Assembly (NCBI GenBank): GCA_031552735.1
Contig: JAVBMF010000074.1
Coordinates: 1-31,390, forward strand
Reading direction: 5' to 3'
Source of the DNA: JAVBUY01 sp031552735
GTDB lineage: Bacteria > Bacillota > Clostridia > Christensenellales > Aristaeellaceae
Length of the DNA stretch: 31,390 nucleotides
In this document: in pieces, positions 1-6,194 of the stretch
Layout: the number at the start of each line of letters is the position of its first letter
Numbering within the stretch: the stretch's first letter is position 1
Position numbers and translations under genes: made by a program
The notes under the pieces: model-generated
Databases searched by the model: none
Seen by the model: only the letters and a program-made list of their open reading frames with translations
What the model was told of the DNA's origin: nothing

Positions 1-215
1 TGGTGTGCAACCTGCTGGGCAAAAAGATCGCCGCGACCTCGGCGTCCGTGGTGTTCCTGATCATCACCATCACCACCGATGGTTCTGCCTCGTATGCCTA
101 CGCCATCAAGCGCAGCATTGATACATTGGTAGGTATCGTCATTGCGGTGGCGGTCAATCACCTGCTGGGCGATCCGGGCAAAAAGCAGCAGGAAGTTACC
201 GAGAATAATTCCTAG
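1..215 (+). CDS. Aromatic acid exporter / FUSC-like membrane protein, C-terminal fragment
   Basis: The gene enters the window already in progress; about 70 C-terminal residues are visible before the TAG at 213-215. The fragment has one hydrophobic segment (around residues 12-24) and then a second one. Between them lies a stretch of the form SYAYAIKRSIDTLVGIVIA. This arrangement, a Y-x-x-x-R-x-x-D-T-x-x-G motif leading into a final helix that ends in VNHLL, is typical of the C-terminal membrane domain of the aromatic acid exporter family (ArAE_1/FUSC-like, as in Bacillus YqjA). The tail is short, charged and cytoplasmic. Such proteins are inner-membrane and are thought to export small aromatic or organic acids, but the substrate cannot be told from this fragment. 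The next operon's promoter begins two bases after the stop. Confidence 0.7.
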   Translation, partial: VCNLLGKKIAATSASVVFLIITITTDGSASYAYAIKRSIDTLVGIVIAVAVNHLLGDPGKKQQEVTENNS

Positions 216-216
216 C

Positions 217-245
217 TAGACAGAGCACGAGCTTTGTGCTATCCT
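217..245 (+). promoter_or_regulatory. Sigma-A-type promoter of the regulator/ABC transporter operon
   Basis: TAGACA (217-222) and TATCCT (240-245) are separated by 17 bases. A TG at 237-238 gives an extended -10. The predicted start, around 251-253, lies about 170 bases before the first coding start, leaving a long leader. The arms AGCAC/GTGCT (224-228/236-240) inside the spacer could also form a small hairpin for the upstream transcript. Confidence 0.55.
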
Positions 246-250
246 ATGTA

Positions 251-403
251 CGAGGCAGACCTCGACCCGAAGCGGCAACGTGACGGCTAGAGCGGCCTTG
301 GATTCACACATTTGACGGTAGGAGCGATCTGACCGGAGAAGGAGGAAGCCGTATGACGGATTTTTTGCGCAGTCCTTGATAGATCGGGGGCTGCGTTTTT
401 GTA
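251..403 (+). promoter_or_regulatory. Structured 5' leader, riboswitch-like, class not identified
   Basis: The predicted transcript opens with a tight hairpin (CGAGG-CAGA-CCTCG, 251-264). It continues through about 90 bases with several potential short helices (for example CCGT-ATG-ACGG at 349-359) and three copies of TGACGG (281-286, 313-318, 354-359). It ends in a convincing intrinsic terminator before the ribosome binding site. That order (promoter, folded leader, terminator, RBS) is the usual layout of a transcription-attenuating riboswitch or protein-binding leader. I looked for the conserved cores of the TPP, SAM-I, cobalamin, glycine, lysine, purine, THF, fluoride, ZTP, ykkC/guanidine and T-box classes and do not see any of them. 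Confidence 0.45.
367..400 (+). terminator. Intrinsic terminator inside the leader (attenuator)
   Basis: GCGCAGTCC (367-375) pairs with GGGCTGCGT (388-396), nine pairs including two G-T wobbles. A 12-base loop separates the arms and a run of five T follows. It sits between the promoter at 217-245 and the RBS AGGAGG at 411-416. It must therefore be bypassed for the downstream operon to be expressed, unless an unseen promoter lies after it. Confidence 0.7.
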
Positions 404-423
404 TGCAAAAAGGAGGTCATCCT

Positions 424-681
424 ATGGAGAAGCGCATTGGGTTTGTGGGCGTGGTGGTCGAGGACATGGCACGCAGCGCGCAGGTCAACGCGATTTTGAG
501 CGAATATGGCGACATGATCACCGGCCGCATCGGCGTGCCCAACGCTGCGCGCAGCATGGGGGTGATCGGCTTGATCGTGGAGGGGACGACCGACCGCGTC
601 GGTGCGCTGACCGGAAGGCTGGGCAACGTGCCTGGTGTGATCGTCAAGAGCGCGCTGACGCAGAAAACATTGGAGGGATAA
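424..681 (+). CDS. TM1266-like ligand-binding regulator (iron-only hydrogenase system regulator family)
   Basis: An 85-residue protein of the small ferredoxin-like/ACT-like fold family named after Thermotoga TM1266, putative regulators often found with [FeFe]-hydrogenase maturation genes. Visible hallmarks are the first strand GFVGVVVED, a helix with the N-A-I-L-x-E-Y-G-D pattern around residues 23-31, then ITGRIGVP, a central strand GVIGLIVEG and a closing strand GVIVKSAL. No DNA-binding domain is present, so it probably acts as a ligand sensor. The ATG at 424 follows AGGAGG (411-416) at ideal spacing. Upstream in-frame starts lie inside the terminator and are rejected. The ABC transporter substrate-binding gene starts one base after its stop, so the two are almost certainly co-transcribed. 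No hydrogenase genes are in the window; the ligand is unknown. Confidence 0.75.
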   Translation: MEKRIGFVGVVVEDMARSAQVNAILSEYGDMITGRIGVPNAARSMGVIGLIVEGTTDRVGALTGRLGNVPGVIVKSALTQKTLEG

Positions 682-682
682 T

Positions 683-1660
683 ATGAAAAAGGGCAAAGTG
701 ATTCGCGCGCTGATGGGCGCGCTGGCGGTGCTGATGCTGTTTATGACCACGGTAACCGCGCTGGCTAGCGTGCAGCAGGCAGACACGGCGCGCGTGGGCG
801 TGCTCAAGGGGCCCTCGGCGCTGGGCGCGGCCTATATGATGAAGGACATGCCGGAACAATACGCCTTTACCGTGGCGGGCGCGCCCGACGAAGTGGTGGC
901 GGCACTGGCCGCGGGGCAGCTGGACATCGCGGCGCTGCCGCTCAATGCGGCGGCCGCGCTGTACAACAAGACCCAGGGCGCAGTACAGCTGATGGTGCTA
1001 AGCACCGAGAGCGGGCTTTACATCGTAGAAAACGGAGATACCGTGCACGCGGTGGCAGACCTGGCGGGGAAAACGCTGACCGCAACCGGCCAGGGCGCAA
1101 CGCCGGAATACACGCTGCAATATATCCTGAATCGGGCGGGCATCGTAGACGACGTGCAAGTGGACTACAAGACCGAGCACGCCGAGCTGGCGACGCTGGT
1201 AGCGGGGGGGCAAGTAGCGCTGGCGCTGTTGCCCGAGCCGTTTGTGACCACCGTGACGATGAAGAACCCTGCGGTGCGCGTCGCGGTGGATGTGACCGCC
1301 GCGTTCAATGAGGCAGCTGCACATAGCGGCGCGAGCATGGCGATGACCGGCTGGGTGGTGCGCAAGCAGTTTGCCGCTGAGCACCCCGAAGCAGTGGCGC
1401 GCTTCCTGGCGGATTACGCGACCTCGGCGGGGCTGGCGCTCACCGATACCGCGCGCGTGGCCGAGATCGCAGCTGAGCTGACGCTGCTGCCTTCTGCCGA
1501 AGTGGCGGCGCAGGCCATCCCGCGCTGCGGCATTGCGAACATCACCGGCGCGGATGTGCGCGCGCGCACCGAACCGCTGCTGGCGATCTGGTTTGCCGCC
1601 AATCCGAAGGCCGTGGGCGGCCAGTTGCCCGGCGAGGACTTCTACTATGCCGCGCCGTAA
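683..1660 (+). CDS. ABC transporter substrate-binding protein, NMT1/THI5/SsuA-like
   Basis: 325 residues. The N-terminus is a Sec signal peptide: KKGK, a hydrophobic core around residues 9-25, and probable cleavage after TALA. There is no lipobox cysteine, so lipid anchoring is not evident. The mature part has the NMT1/SsuA periplasmic-binding pattern: a first strand VGVLKGPSALGA, then AAGQLDIAALPLNAAAALYN, the lid element LAGKTLTATGQGATPEYTLQ, and a second-lobe strand ALALLPEPFVT. Family members deliver thiamine precursors, sulfonates, nitrate or related small molecules, and sequence alone does not settle which. It follows the TM1266-like gene and overlaps the permease gene by 14 bases, forming the first part of a complete importer. 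Confidence 0.82.
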   Translation: MKKGKVIRALMGALAVLMLFMTTVTALASVQQADTARVGVLKGPSALGAAYMMKDMPEQYAFTVAGAPDEVVAALAAGQLDIAALPLNAAAALYNKTQGAVQLMVLSTESGLYIVENGDTVHAVADLAGKTLTATGQGATPEYTLQYILNRAGIVDDVQVDYKTEHAELATLVAGGQVALALLPEPFVTTVTMKNPAVRVAVDVTAAFNEAAAHSGASMAMTGWVVRKQFAAEHPEAVARFLADYATSAGLALTDTARVAEIAAELTLLPSAEVAAQAIPRCGIANITGADVRARTEPLLAIWFAANPKAVGGQLPGEDFYYAAP

Positions 1661-2414
1661 AGCGCGCATGCCCAAATGGGTGGCGGGATTGCTCGCCACC
1701 CTGTTTTGGCTTGCGATCTGGGCGGCGCTAGCGCTGGCCGTGCGCTCGCCACTGCTGCTGCCCGCGCCCTGGACGGTCGCGGCGATGCTCGCAAGGCTGC
1801 TGGGCACCAGCGACTACTGGCTGACCGTGCTGGCGACGTTGGGACGCACCGCCACTGCGTTTTTGTGCGGCGTGGCGGGCGGTGTGCTGCTGGCGGCGGC
1901 CACGCATGCGTCGTCCGTCGTCGATGCGATGCTTGCGCCCGCGCTGCGCGTGATCCGCGCGACGCCGGTGCCGTCGTTCATCATCCTGGCGCTGGTGTGG
2001 ATGAGTGCGTCGGCGGTGCCGGTGCTGATCGGCGCGCTGATGGTGCTGCCCATCGTGTGGGGGCAGACCGCGCAGGCGCTGGCGGCGGTGGATCCGAAGC
2101 TGATCGAGATGGCGCGCATGTATCGCTTCTCGCGCGGCAAAACGCTGCGCGCGGTGACCGTGCCCAGCATTCTGCCTGCGCTGCTGGCGGCGTGCGAGAC
2201 CTCGCTAGGGCTCTGCTGGAAGGCGTGCGTCGCCGCCGAGGTGCTGGCCGTGACGCTGCTGTCCATCGGTGGCAAGCTGCGCGACGCGAAGATCTATCTG
2301 GAGACCGACGCGCTGCTAGCCTGGACGGTGACGGTGATCCTGCTGAGTGTGCTGATCGAGCGGGCGCTGCGGTGGGGCGCGCGGCGCTGGGCGAGAGGGG
2401 GCCGGGAGGCATGA
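1647..2414 (+). CDS. ABC transporter permease, SsuC/TauC-like
   Basis: 255 residues with about six hydrophobic segments. The first is residues 10-30, and the last lies just before an Arg-rich tail. The cytoplasmic coupling (EAA-like) loop is visible as LIEMARMYRFSRGKTLRAV followed by PSILPAL, the BPD_transp_1 motif that contacts the ATPase. The ATG at 1647 overlaps the end of the binding-protein gene and has a GAGG about 9 bases upstream; a second in-frame ATG at 1668 is possible. The gene overlaps the ATPase gene in an ATGA junction. It forms the membrane pore of the importer encoded by 683-2995. Confidence 0.83.
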   Translation: MPRRKARMPKWVAGLLATLFWLAIWAALALAVRSPLLLPAPWTVAAMLARLLGTSDYWLTVLATLGRTATAFLCGVAGGVLLAAATHASSVVDAMLAPALRVIRATPVPSFIILALVWMSASAVPVLIGALMVLPIVWGQTAQALAAVDPKLIEMARMYRFSRGKTLRAVTVPSILPALLAACETSLGLCWKACVAAEVLAVTLLSIGGKLRDAKIYLETDALLAWTVTVILLSVLIERALRWGARRWARGGREA

Positions 2415-2995
2415 TCGGTCTGGACAACGTATCCTTCGCGTATGGTGACAAGCAGGTGTTGCGCGATGTGACGCTGGCGCTGCCCAAATACGGCGCGGTG
2501 GCGCTGATGGGGCGCTCGGGCGGCGGCAAGACCACGATGCTGCGACTGCTGGCCGGGCTGGAGCAGCCGCAAGCTGGAGCCGTGCGCGAGCTGGCCGATC
2601 GGCGCATCGCCATGCTGTTTCAGGAGGATCGGCTGCTGCCCTGGTACACCGCGCGGCAGAACCTGGCGCTGGTGTGCGGCGAAAGGGCGCAGGACTGGCT
2701 GGCGCGCGTTGGGTTGGCGGATGAAGGCGACCGCTACCCGGACGAGCTGTCCGGCGGCATGCTGCGGCGGGTGGCGCTGGCGCGCGCGCTGTCGATGGAG
2801 AGCGACCTGCTGCTGCTCGACGAGCCCACCGACGGCTTGGACGCCGACACCCGAGCGCGCATGTGGGCGCTGATTCGGGAATGCGCGCAGGGCAAGCTGC
2901 TGGTCGTGGTGACGCACAGCCGCAAGGAGGCCGAGGCGCTGGGGGCGGAAGTCGTGAAGGTGACGTCAGAGGACGGCGCATCACGCTCCAAGTGA
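2411..2995 (+). CDS. ABC transporter ATP-binding protein, compact SsuB/TauB-like
   Basis: 194 residues, shorter than the usual 240 or so of SsuB-type ATPases, but all catalytic elements are there: Walker A GRSGGGKT (34-41), Q-loop Gln71 in LFQEDRLLPW, signature LSGGM (113-117), Walker B LLLLDEP (133-139), D-loop and the switch His169 (VVVTHS). The shortening comes from a trimmed loop after Walker A and a minimal C-terminus. The start ATG at 2411 overlaps the permease stop (ATGA), so translation is coupled. Longer in-frame upstream readings overlap the permease in another frame and are not real. It powers the importer, and a terminator follows 10 bases after the stop. Confidence 0.87.
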   Translation: MIGLDNVSFAYGDKQVLRDVTLALPKYGAVALMGRSGGGKTTMLRLLAGLEQPQAGAVRELADRRIAMLFQEDRLLPWYTARQNLALVCGERAQDWLARVGLADEGDRYPDELSGGMLRRVALARALSMESDLLLLDEPTDGLDADTRARMWALIRECAQGKLLVVVTHSRKEAEALGAEVVKVTSEDGASRSK

Positions 2996-3005
2996 ACGGA
3001 ATCCC

Positions 3006-3030
3006 AAGAACCCCTTCGGGGGTTCTTTTT
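3006..3030 (+). terminator. Intrinsic terminator of the ABC transporter operon
   Basis: AAGAACCCC (3006-3014), loop TTCG, GGGGTTCTT (3019-3027), then T to 3030. It is a stable UUCG-type tetraloop hairpin with a U-tract. It lies between converging genes and may also slow transcripts arriving from the minus-strand desulfurase, though the T-run on that strand is poor. Confidence 0.9.
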
Positions 3031-3034
3031 GCAC

Positions 3035-4162
3035 TTACACGTTGTGCGCGATGATGCGCACCGCGCGCAGCAGCGTATCCACGTCGCGCTCAGTATTGAA
3101 GAAACCCGGGCTGGCGCGCACCGCGCCGGACTCCAGCGTGCCCTGATGCTGATGCACACCGGGCGCGCAATGCAGCCCGCCGCGCACTGCGACATTGGCC
3201 TGATCGAGCTGCTCGGCCACCAGACCGGACTGCGCCTGCCCCACATTGAAGCTGACCACGCCCGCGCCGGGGCGCGAGTAGAGCGTGACGCGCGGGGTGT
3301 TGGCCAAACCGTCGAGCAGGCGCTCGGCCAGCGCTGCTTCGCGTTGCACAATCTCCGCCTGATGCGCGCGCACAAACCGCACACCGACCAACAGCCCCGC
3401 GATGCCGGGCAGGTTCTGCGTGCCGCTCTCAAACCGATCTGGCAAATCTTCGGGTTGGAGCATGCTCTCTGACAGCGAGCCGGTGCCACCCTGACGCAGC
3501 GTAGTGAGCTGTACGCCGGGGCGCACATACAGCACGCCGGTGCCGTGCGGCCCCATCAGCCCTTTGTGCCCGGGCATCGCCAATAAATCCGCGCCCAGCG
3601 CGTCGGGTCGCACATCCAGCTTGCCCGCGCTCTGCGCCGCGTCCACCAGAAACAGCGCGCCCGCCGCGCGCGCGACGCGCCCGATGGCGGTCACCGGTTG
3701 CAGTGCGCCGGTCACATTGGACATGTGCGTGCACGCCACCAGTCGCGTGTTGGGCTTGATCGCGCGCTGCACCTGCTGCGCCGATATCGTGCCGTCAGCT
3801 TCGGGCGACAGCAGCGTCAGTTGGATGCGGCCACCTACAAACAAGCCGCTTAGCGGGCGCAGCACTGAGTTGTGCTCCAGCAGGGTAGAAATCACATGGT
3901 CGCCGGGCGATAGCGCGCCGTGGATGGCGGTGTTGAGCGCGTCGGTGCACTTGCTGCAAAACACAATGCGCGAGGAGTCCGCTATGCCCAGATATTCGGC
4001 CAGCAGCTCGCGGCATTGATAGATAACGCGTCCGGCGGCCAGCGCCATGCGATGCCCCGAACGGCCGGGGTTCGCGCCGATCGTATTGAGCACGCCCGCC
4101 ATCGCGCGCGCGACCTCCGGCGGCTTGGGGAAGCTGGTCGCCGCGTTGTCCAGATAGATCAT
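3035..4162 (-). CDS. Cysteine desulfurase family protein (aminotransferase class V)
   Basis: 375 residues, a PLP enzyme that removes sulfur (or selenium) from cysteine (or selenocysteine) and carries it as a persulfide. The N-terminus MIYLDNAATSFPKP is characteristic. His97 in LEHNSV should stack on PLP, Asp174 in DAAQSAG should hold the pyridine nitrogen, Lys200 in MPGHKGLMG is the Schiff-base lysine, and Cys332 in RGGLHCAP is the likely sulfur-carrying cysteine. The HKG and HCAP motifs place it in the group II (SufS/CsdB-like) family common in Clostridia, rather than with IscS/NifS. RBS GGAGGGA precedes the ATG. The divergent neighbour is a DUF3343 protein, a proposed Se/S-carrier family, which suggests a role in sulfur or selenium handling. 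The 102-base divergent gap contains AT-rich TATACT/TATATT-like boxes but no clear promoter pair. Confidence 0.88.
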   Translation of the reverse strand: MIYLDNAATSFPKPPEVARAMAGVLNTIGANPGRSGHRMALAAGRVIYQCRELLAEYLGIADSSRIVFCSKCTDALNTAIHGALSPGDHVISTLLEHNSVLRPLSGLFVGGRIQLTLLSPEADGTISAQQVQRAIKPNTRLVACTHMSNVTGALQPVTAIGRVARAAGALFLVDAAQSAGKLDVRPDALGADLLAMPGHKGLMGPHGTGVLYVRPGVQLTTLRQGGTGSLSESMLQPEDLPDRFESGTQNLPGIAGLLVGVRFVRAHQAEIVQREAALAERLLDGLANTPRVTLYSRPGAGVVSFNVGQAQSGLVAEQLDQANVAVRGGLHCAPGVHQHQGTLESGAVRASPGFFNTERDVDTLLRAVRIIAHNV

Positions 4163-4264
4163 GCTGTCCCTCCCACGCGGCGGCTTTCACGTTCAGCCGT
4201 GCCCGCCGTATAGTATATTATCCCGCGCCCGGCGCATGACGGCGCGAATAAAGGAGGGACAGAT

Positions 4265-4561
4265 ATGCCGGAAACTTTCGGCATTGCGGCATTTCGATCC
4301 AGACAGCAGGTGCTCCGGTTTGAATCGGCGCTCAAGCGCGGCGGCGTGCGCGCCTCAGTGGTGTCCACACCGCGCGATGTGGCGGTGGGCTGCGGGCTGT
4401 CGGTACAGTTTGATGTGGCCGATACCGACCGCGTGCTGGACGTATATCGCCACACAACGCCTAGCAACCTGATCGGATTTTATCAGGTGACGCGCAACGG
4501 CGGCGGGCGTCCGGACCTAAAGCCGATCTTTATGCCGCGCAACTATACGCAGCAGTACTGA
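4265..4561 (+). CDS. DUF3343 protein (putative Se/S carrier-like)
   Basis: 98 residues. The pattern of a first strand GIAAFRSRQQVLRFESAL, then STPRDVAVGCGLSVQF with a conserved Cys43, matches DUF3343. That family is annotated as a putative selenium/sulfur carrier and is frequently found next to cysteine desulfurases or SelD. Cys43 is the only cysteine and would be the acceptor residue. RBS AAGGAGGGA precedes the ATG by a few bases. It is transcribed away from the cysteine desulfurase at 3035-4162, and the pairing supports a donor-acceptor relationship. The tail (after about residue 85) is basic and probably disordered. The functional assignment is family-level only. Confidence 0.75.
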   Translation: MPETFGIAAFRSRQQVLRFESALKRGGVRASVVSTPRDVAVGCGLSVQFDVADTDRVLDVYRHTTPSNLIGFYQVTRNGGGRPDLKPIFMPRNYTQQY

Positions 4562-4586
4562 CATAACCGCCCTTCTGTGGTACAAT
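4558..4586 (+). promoter_or_regulatory. Promoter of nth
   Basis: CTGACA (4558-4563), a 17-base spacer, then TACAAT (4581-4586) preceded by TGG (extended -10). The -35 overlaps the stop codon of the DUF3343 gene. Transcription would begin just ahead of the RBS GGGAGGGAG. Confidence 0.7.
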
Positions 4587-4604
4587 ACCGCGGGAGGGAG
4601 CCAT

Positions 4605-5243
4605 ATGGACAAGCGCAAAAACATGCTGGCCGAGCTGAAACGGCTGTACCCCGAGGCCAAGGCCGAACTGGATTTTTCTAACCCGTACGAAACGCTGATC
4701 GCCACCATTCTGTCGGCGCAGTGCACCGACAAGAAGGTCAATCTGGCGACGCCTGCGCTGTTTAGGGATTTTCCAGACGCCGCTGCGATGGCTCAAGCGA
4801 CGCCTGAGGATATCGAGCCGTACATTCGCTCGCTGGGGCTGTATCATAACAAGGCGAAGAACATCGTCGCCGCGTGCCGGGCGATCGTCGCGCAGCATGA
4901 CGGACAGGTGCCCGGCGAGCGCGCCGCGCTGGAAGCACTGCCCGGTGTGGGCAGAAAGACCGCCAGCGTGGTGCTGTCCAACGCGTTCGGCGAACCGGCC
5001 ATCGCGGTGGACACGCATGTGTTCCGCGTGTCCAACCGGCTGGGGCTGGCGCACGCCAAGGATGTGGTCAGGACCGAGCAGCAGCTGATGCAGGCCATCC
5101 CGAAGCGCGACTGGTCGGACGCGCACCACTGGATCATCTACCATGGCCGTCGCGTGTGTCACAGCCAGCGCCCGGATTGCGCGCACTGCACGCTCAGGGA
5201 GCTGTGCGAATACGCAAAACGCGAGCAAAAAGAAGTCGTATAA
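4605..5243 (+). CDS. nth: Endonuclease III
   Basis: 212 residues, the usual length. It is a bifunctional DNA glycosylase/AP lyase that removes oxidised pyrimidines in base excision repair. The helix-hairpin-helix LPGVGRKTA (112-120) holds catalytic Lys118, and Asp136 follows in AVDTHVFR. The C-terminal [4Fe-4S] loop is complete, Cys185-x6-Cys192-x2-Cys195-x5-Cys201. N-terminal SAQCTD (37-42) is also typical. The ATG at 4605 has a good GGGAGGGAG upstream and its own promoter. It is flanked by its own terminator at 5258-5293, so it appears to be monocistronic. Confidence 0.96.
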   Translation: MDKRKNMLAELKRLYPEAKAELDFSNPYETLIATILSAQCTDKKVNLATPALFRDFPDAAAMAQATPEDIEPYIRSLGLYHNKAKNIVAACRAIVAQHDGQVPGERAALEALPGVGRKTASVVLSNAFGEPAIAVDTHVFRVSNRLGLAHAKDVVRTEQQLMQAIPKRDWSDAHHWIIYHGRRVCHSQRPDCAHCTLRELCEYAKREQKEVV

Positions 5244-5257
5244 CCGGTATATTGCCG

Positions 5258-5293
5258 AACCTTCGCCGCATATTGCATGCCGCGAAGGTTTTT
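5258..5293 (+). terminator. Intrinsic terminator of nth
   Basis: AACCTTCGC (5258-5266) pairs with GCGAAGGTT (5282-5290), followed by TTTC. The loop contains a nested GCAT/ATGC pairing. Confidence 0.8.
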
Positions 5294-5295
5294 CT

Positions 5296-5324
5296 TTATC
5301 ATGAACCTGACTTTGTGGTATAAT
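5296..5324 (+). promoter_or_regulatory. Promoter of nfnA-nfnB-obgE-yhbY
   Basis: TTATCA (5296-5301), a 17-base spacer, then consensus TATAAT (5319-5324) preceded by TGG (extended -10). The start of transcription would be around 5331, with RBS AGGAGG at 5342-5347. Confidence 0.75.
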
Positions 5325-5351
5325 AACGCATTCCATTTCCCAGGAGGACAC

Positions 5352-6194
5352 ATGCATCAGATCATTGCCAAGGCTGACTTGGCGCCCAACCTGATTCGGC
5401 TCGACTTTCTCGCGCCGGACATTGCCGTGGCCGCGCTGCCCGGTCAGTTTGTCATCGTGCGCGCGACCGAGGACGGCGAGCGCGTGCCGCTGACCATCGC
5501 CACCGCCGATCCGGCGACCGGGGCGATCAGCATTATTTTTCAAACCATCGGCGTGTCCACGCGGCAGTTGGGCGCGCTCAACGTGGGCGACAGCCTAGCC
5601 TCGGCCACCGGGCCGCTGGGCGTTCCGTCGCACTTTTTTGATGCCAAGCGCGTGGTGTGCGTCGGCGGCGGCGTGGGCACTGCGGTGCTCTATCCGCAGG
5701 TGACCGCGCTGGCCAAGATGGGCGCGGCTGTCGATGTGATCCAGGGCGCGCGCAGTGAGAACTACCTGATCCTGCGCGAGGAGCTGGGCGCGCTGTGCCG
5801 GGATTTGACCCTGATGACCGACGACGGCTCGGCAGGGACGAAGGGGTTTGTGACCGACGCACTGCGCAAAAAACTGGAGGCGGGCGAAACCTATGATCTG
5901 TGCATCACGATTGGCCCGCCGGTGATGATGCGCGCGGTCGCGGAGCTGACCAGACCCTATGGGCTGAAAACCATTGTCAGCCTCAATCCCATCATGCTGG
6001 ATGGTACCGGCATGTGCGGCTGCTGTCGGGTGACGGTGGGGGGCAAGGTGAAATATGCCTGCGTGGATGGCCCGGACTTTGACGGGCACGAGATCGACTT
6101 CGACGGCCTGATGCGCCGCCTGAAGGGATTTGTGGATGAGGAGCAGGCATTAAACGCGCTGCACCCGTGCGGAGGGCTGTATCATGGCAAGTGA
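5352..6194 (+). CDS. nfnA: Ferredoxin-NADP+ oxidoreductase subunit alpha, NfnA/SudB-like
   Basis: 280 residues. It is the small, FAD- and [2Fe-2S]-carrying subunit of the NfnAB/sulfide dehydrogenase family, which couples NAD(H), NADP(H) and ferredoxin by electron bifurcation. The FAD-binding RVPLTIA is at 44-50, the NAD-binding VGGGVGTA at 104-111. The diagnostic C-terminal cluster region LDGTGMCGCCRVTVGG has cysteines 222, 224, 225 and Cys237, followed by the family signature VDGPDFDGHEIDFD. The ATG at 5352 follows AGGAGG; an in-frame upstream reading would overlap the promoter. It overlaps the start of nfnB by 11 bases, as expected for subunits made in equal amounts. A sulfide dehydrogenase or dihydroorotate-dehydrogenase electron-transfer role is possible, but the pairing with the GltA-like subunit favours Nfn. 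Confidence 0.88.
   Translation: MHQIIAKADLAPNLIRLDFLAPDIAVAALPGQFVIVRATEDGERVPLTIATADPATGAISIIFQTIGVSTRQLGALNVGDSLASATGPLGVPSHFFDAKRVVCVGGGVGTAVLYPQVTALAKMGAAVDVIQGARSENYLILREELGALCRDLTLMTDDGSAGTKGFVTDALRKKLEAGETYDLCITIGPPVMMRAVAELTRPYGLKTIVSLNPIMLDGTGMCGCCRVTVGGKVKYACVDGPDFDGHEIDFDGLMRRLKGFVDEEQALNALHPCGGLYHGK

Noticed and set aside
250..400. TPP riboswitch upstream of the THI5-like operon
   Set aside because: Expected from the NMT1/THI5-like gene, but the CUGAGA and ACCUGAUCUGG-type conserved elements are absent.
3035..4561. Suspected complete suf or isc iron-sulfur assembly operon
   Set aside because: Only a desulfurase and a DUF3343 protein are present; no sufBCD, sufU, iscU or iscA genes flank them.
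4530..5543. Long minus-strand open frame opposite nth and its promoter
   Set aside because: It lies antisense to a conserved gene and across a terminator and promoter, is rich in Arg/His/Gln as expected for mirror frames in GC-rich DNA, and resembles no protein.
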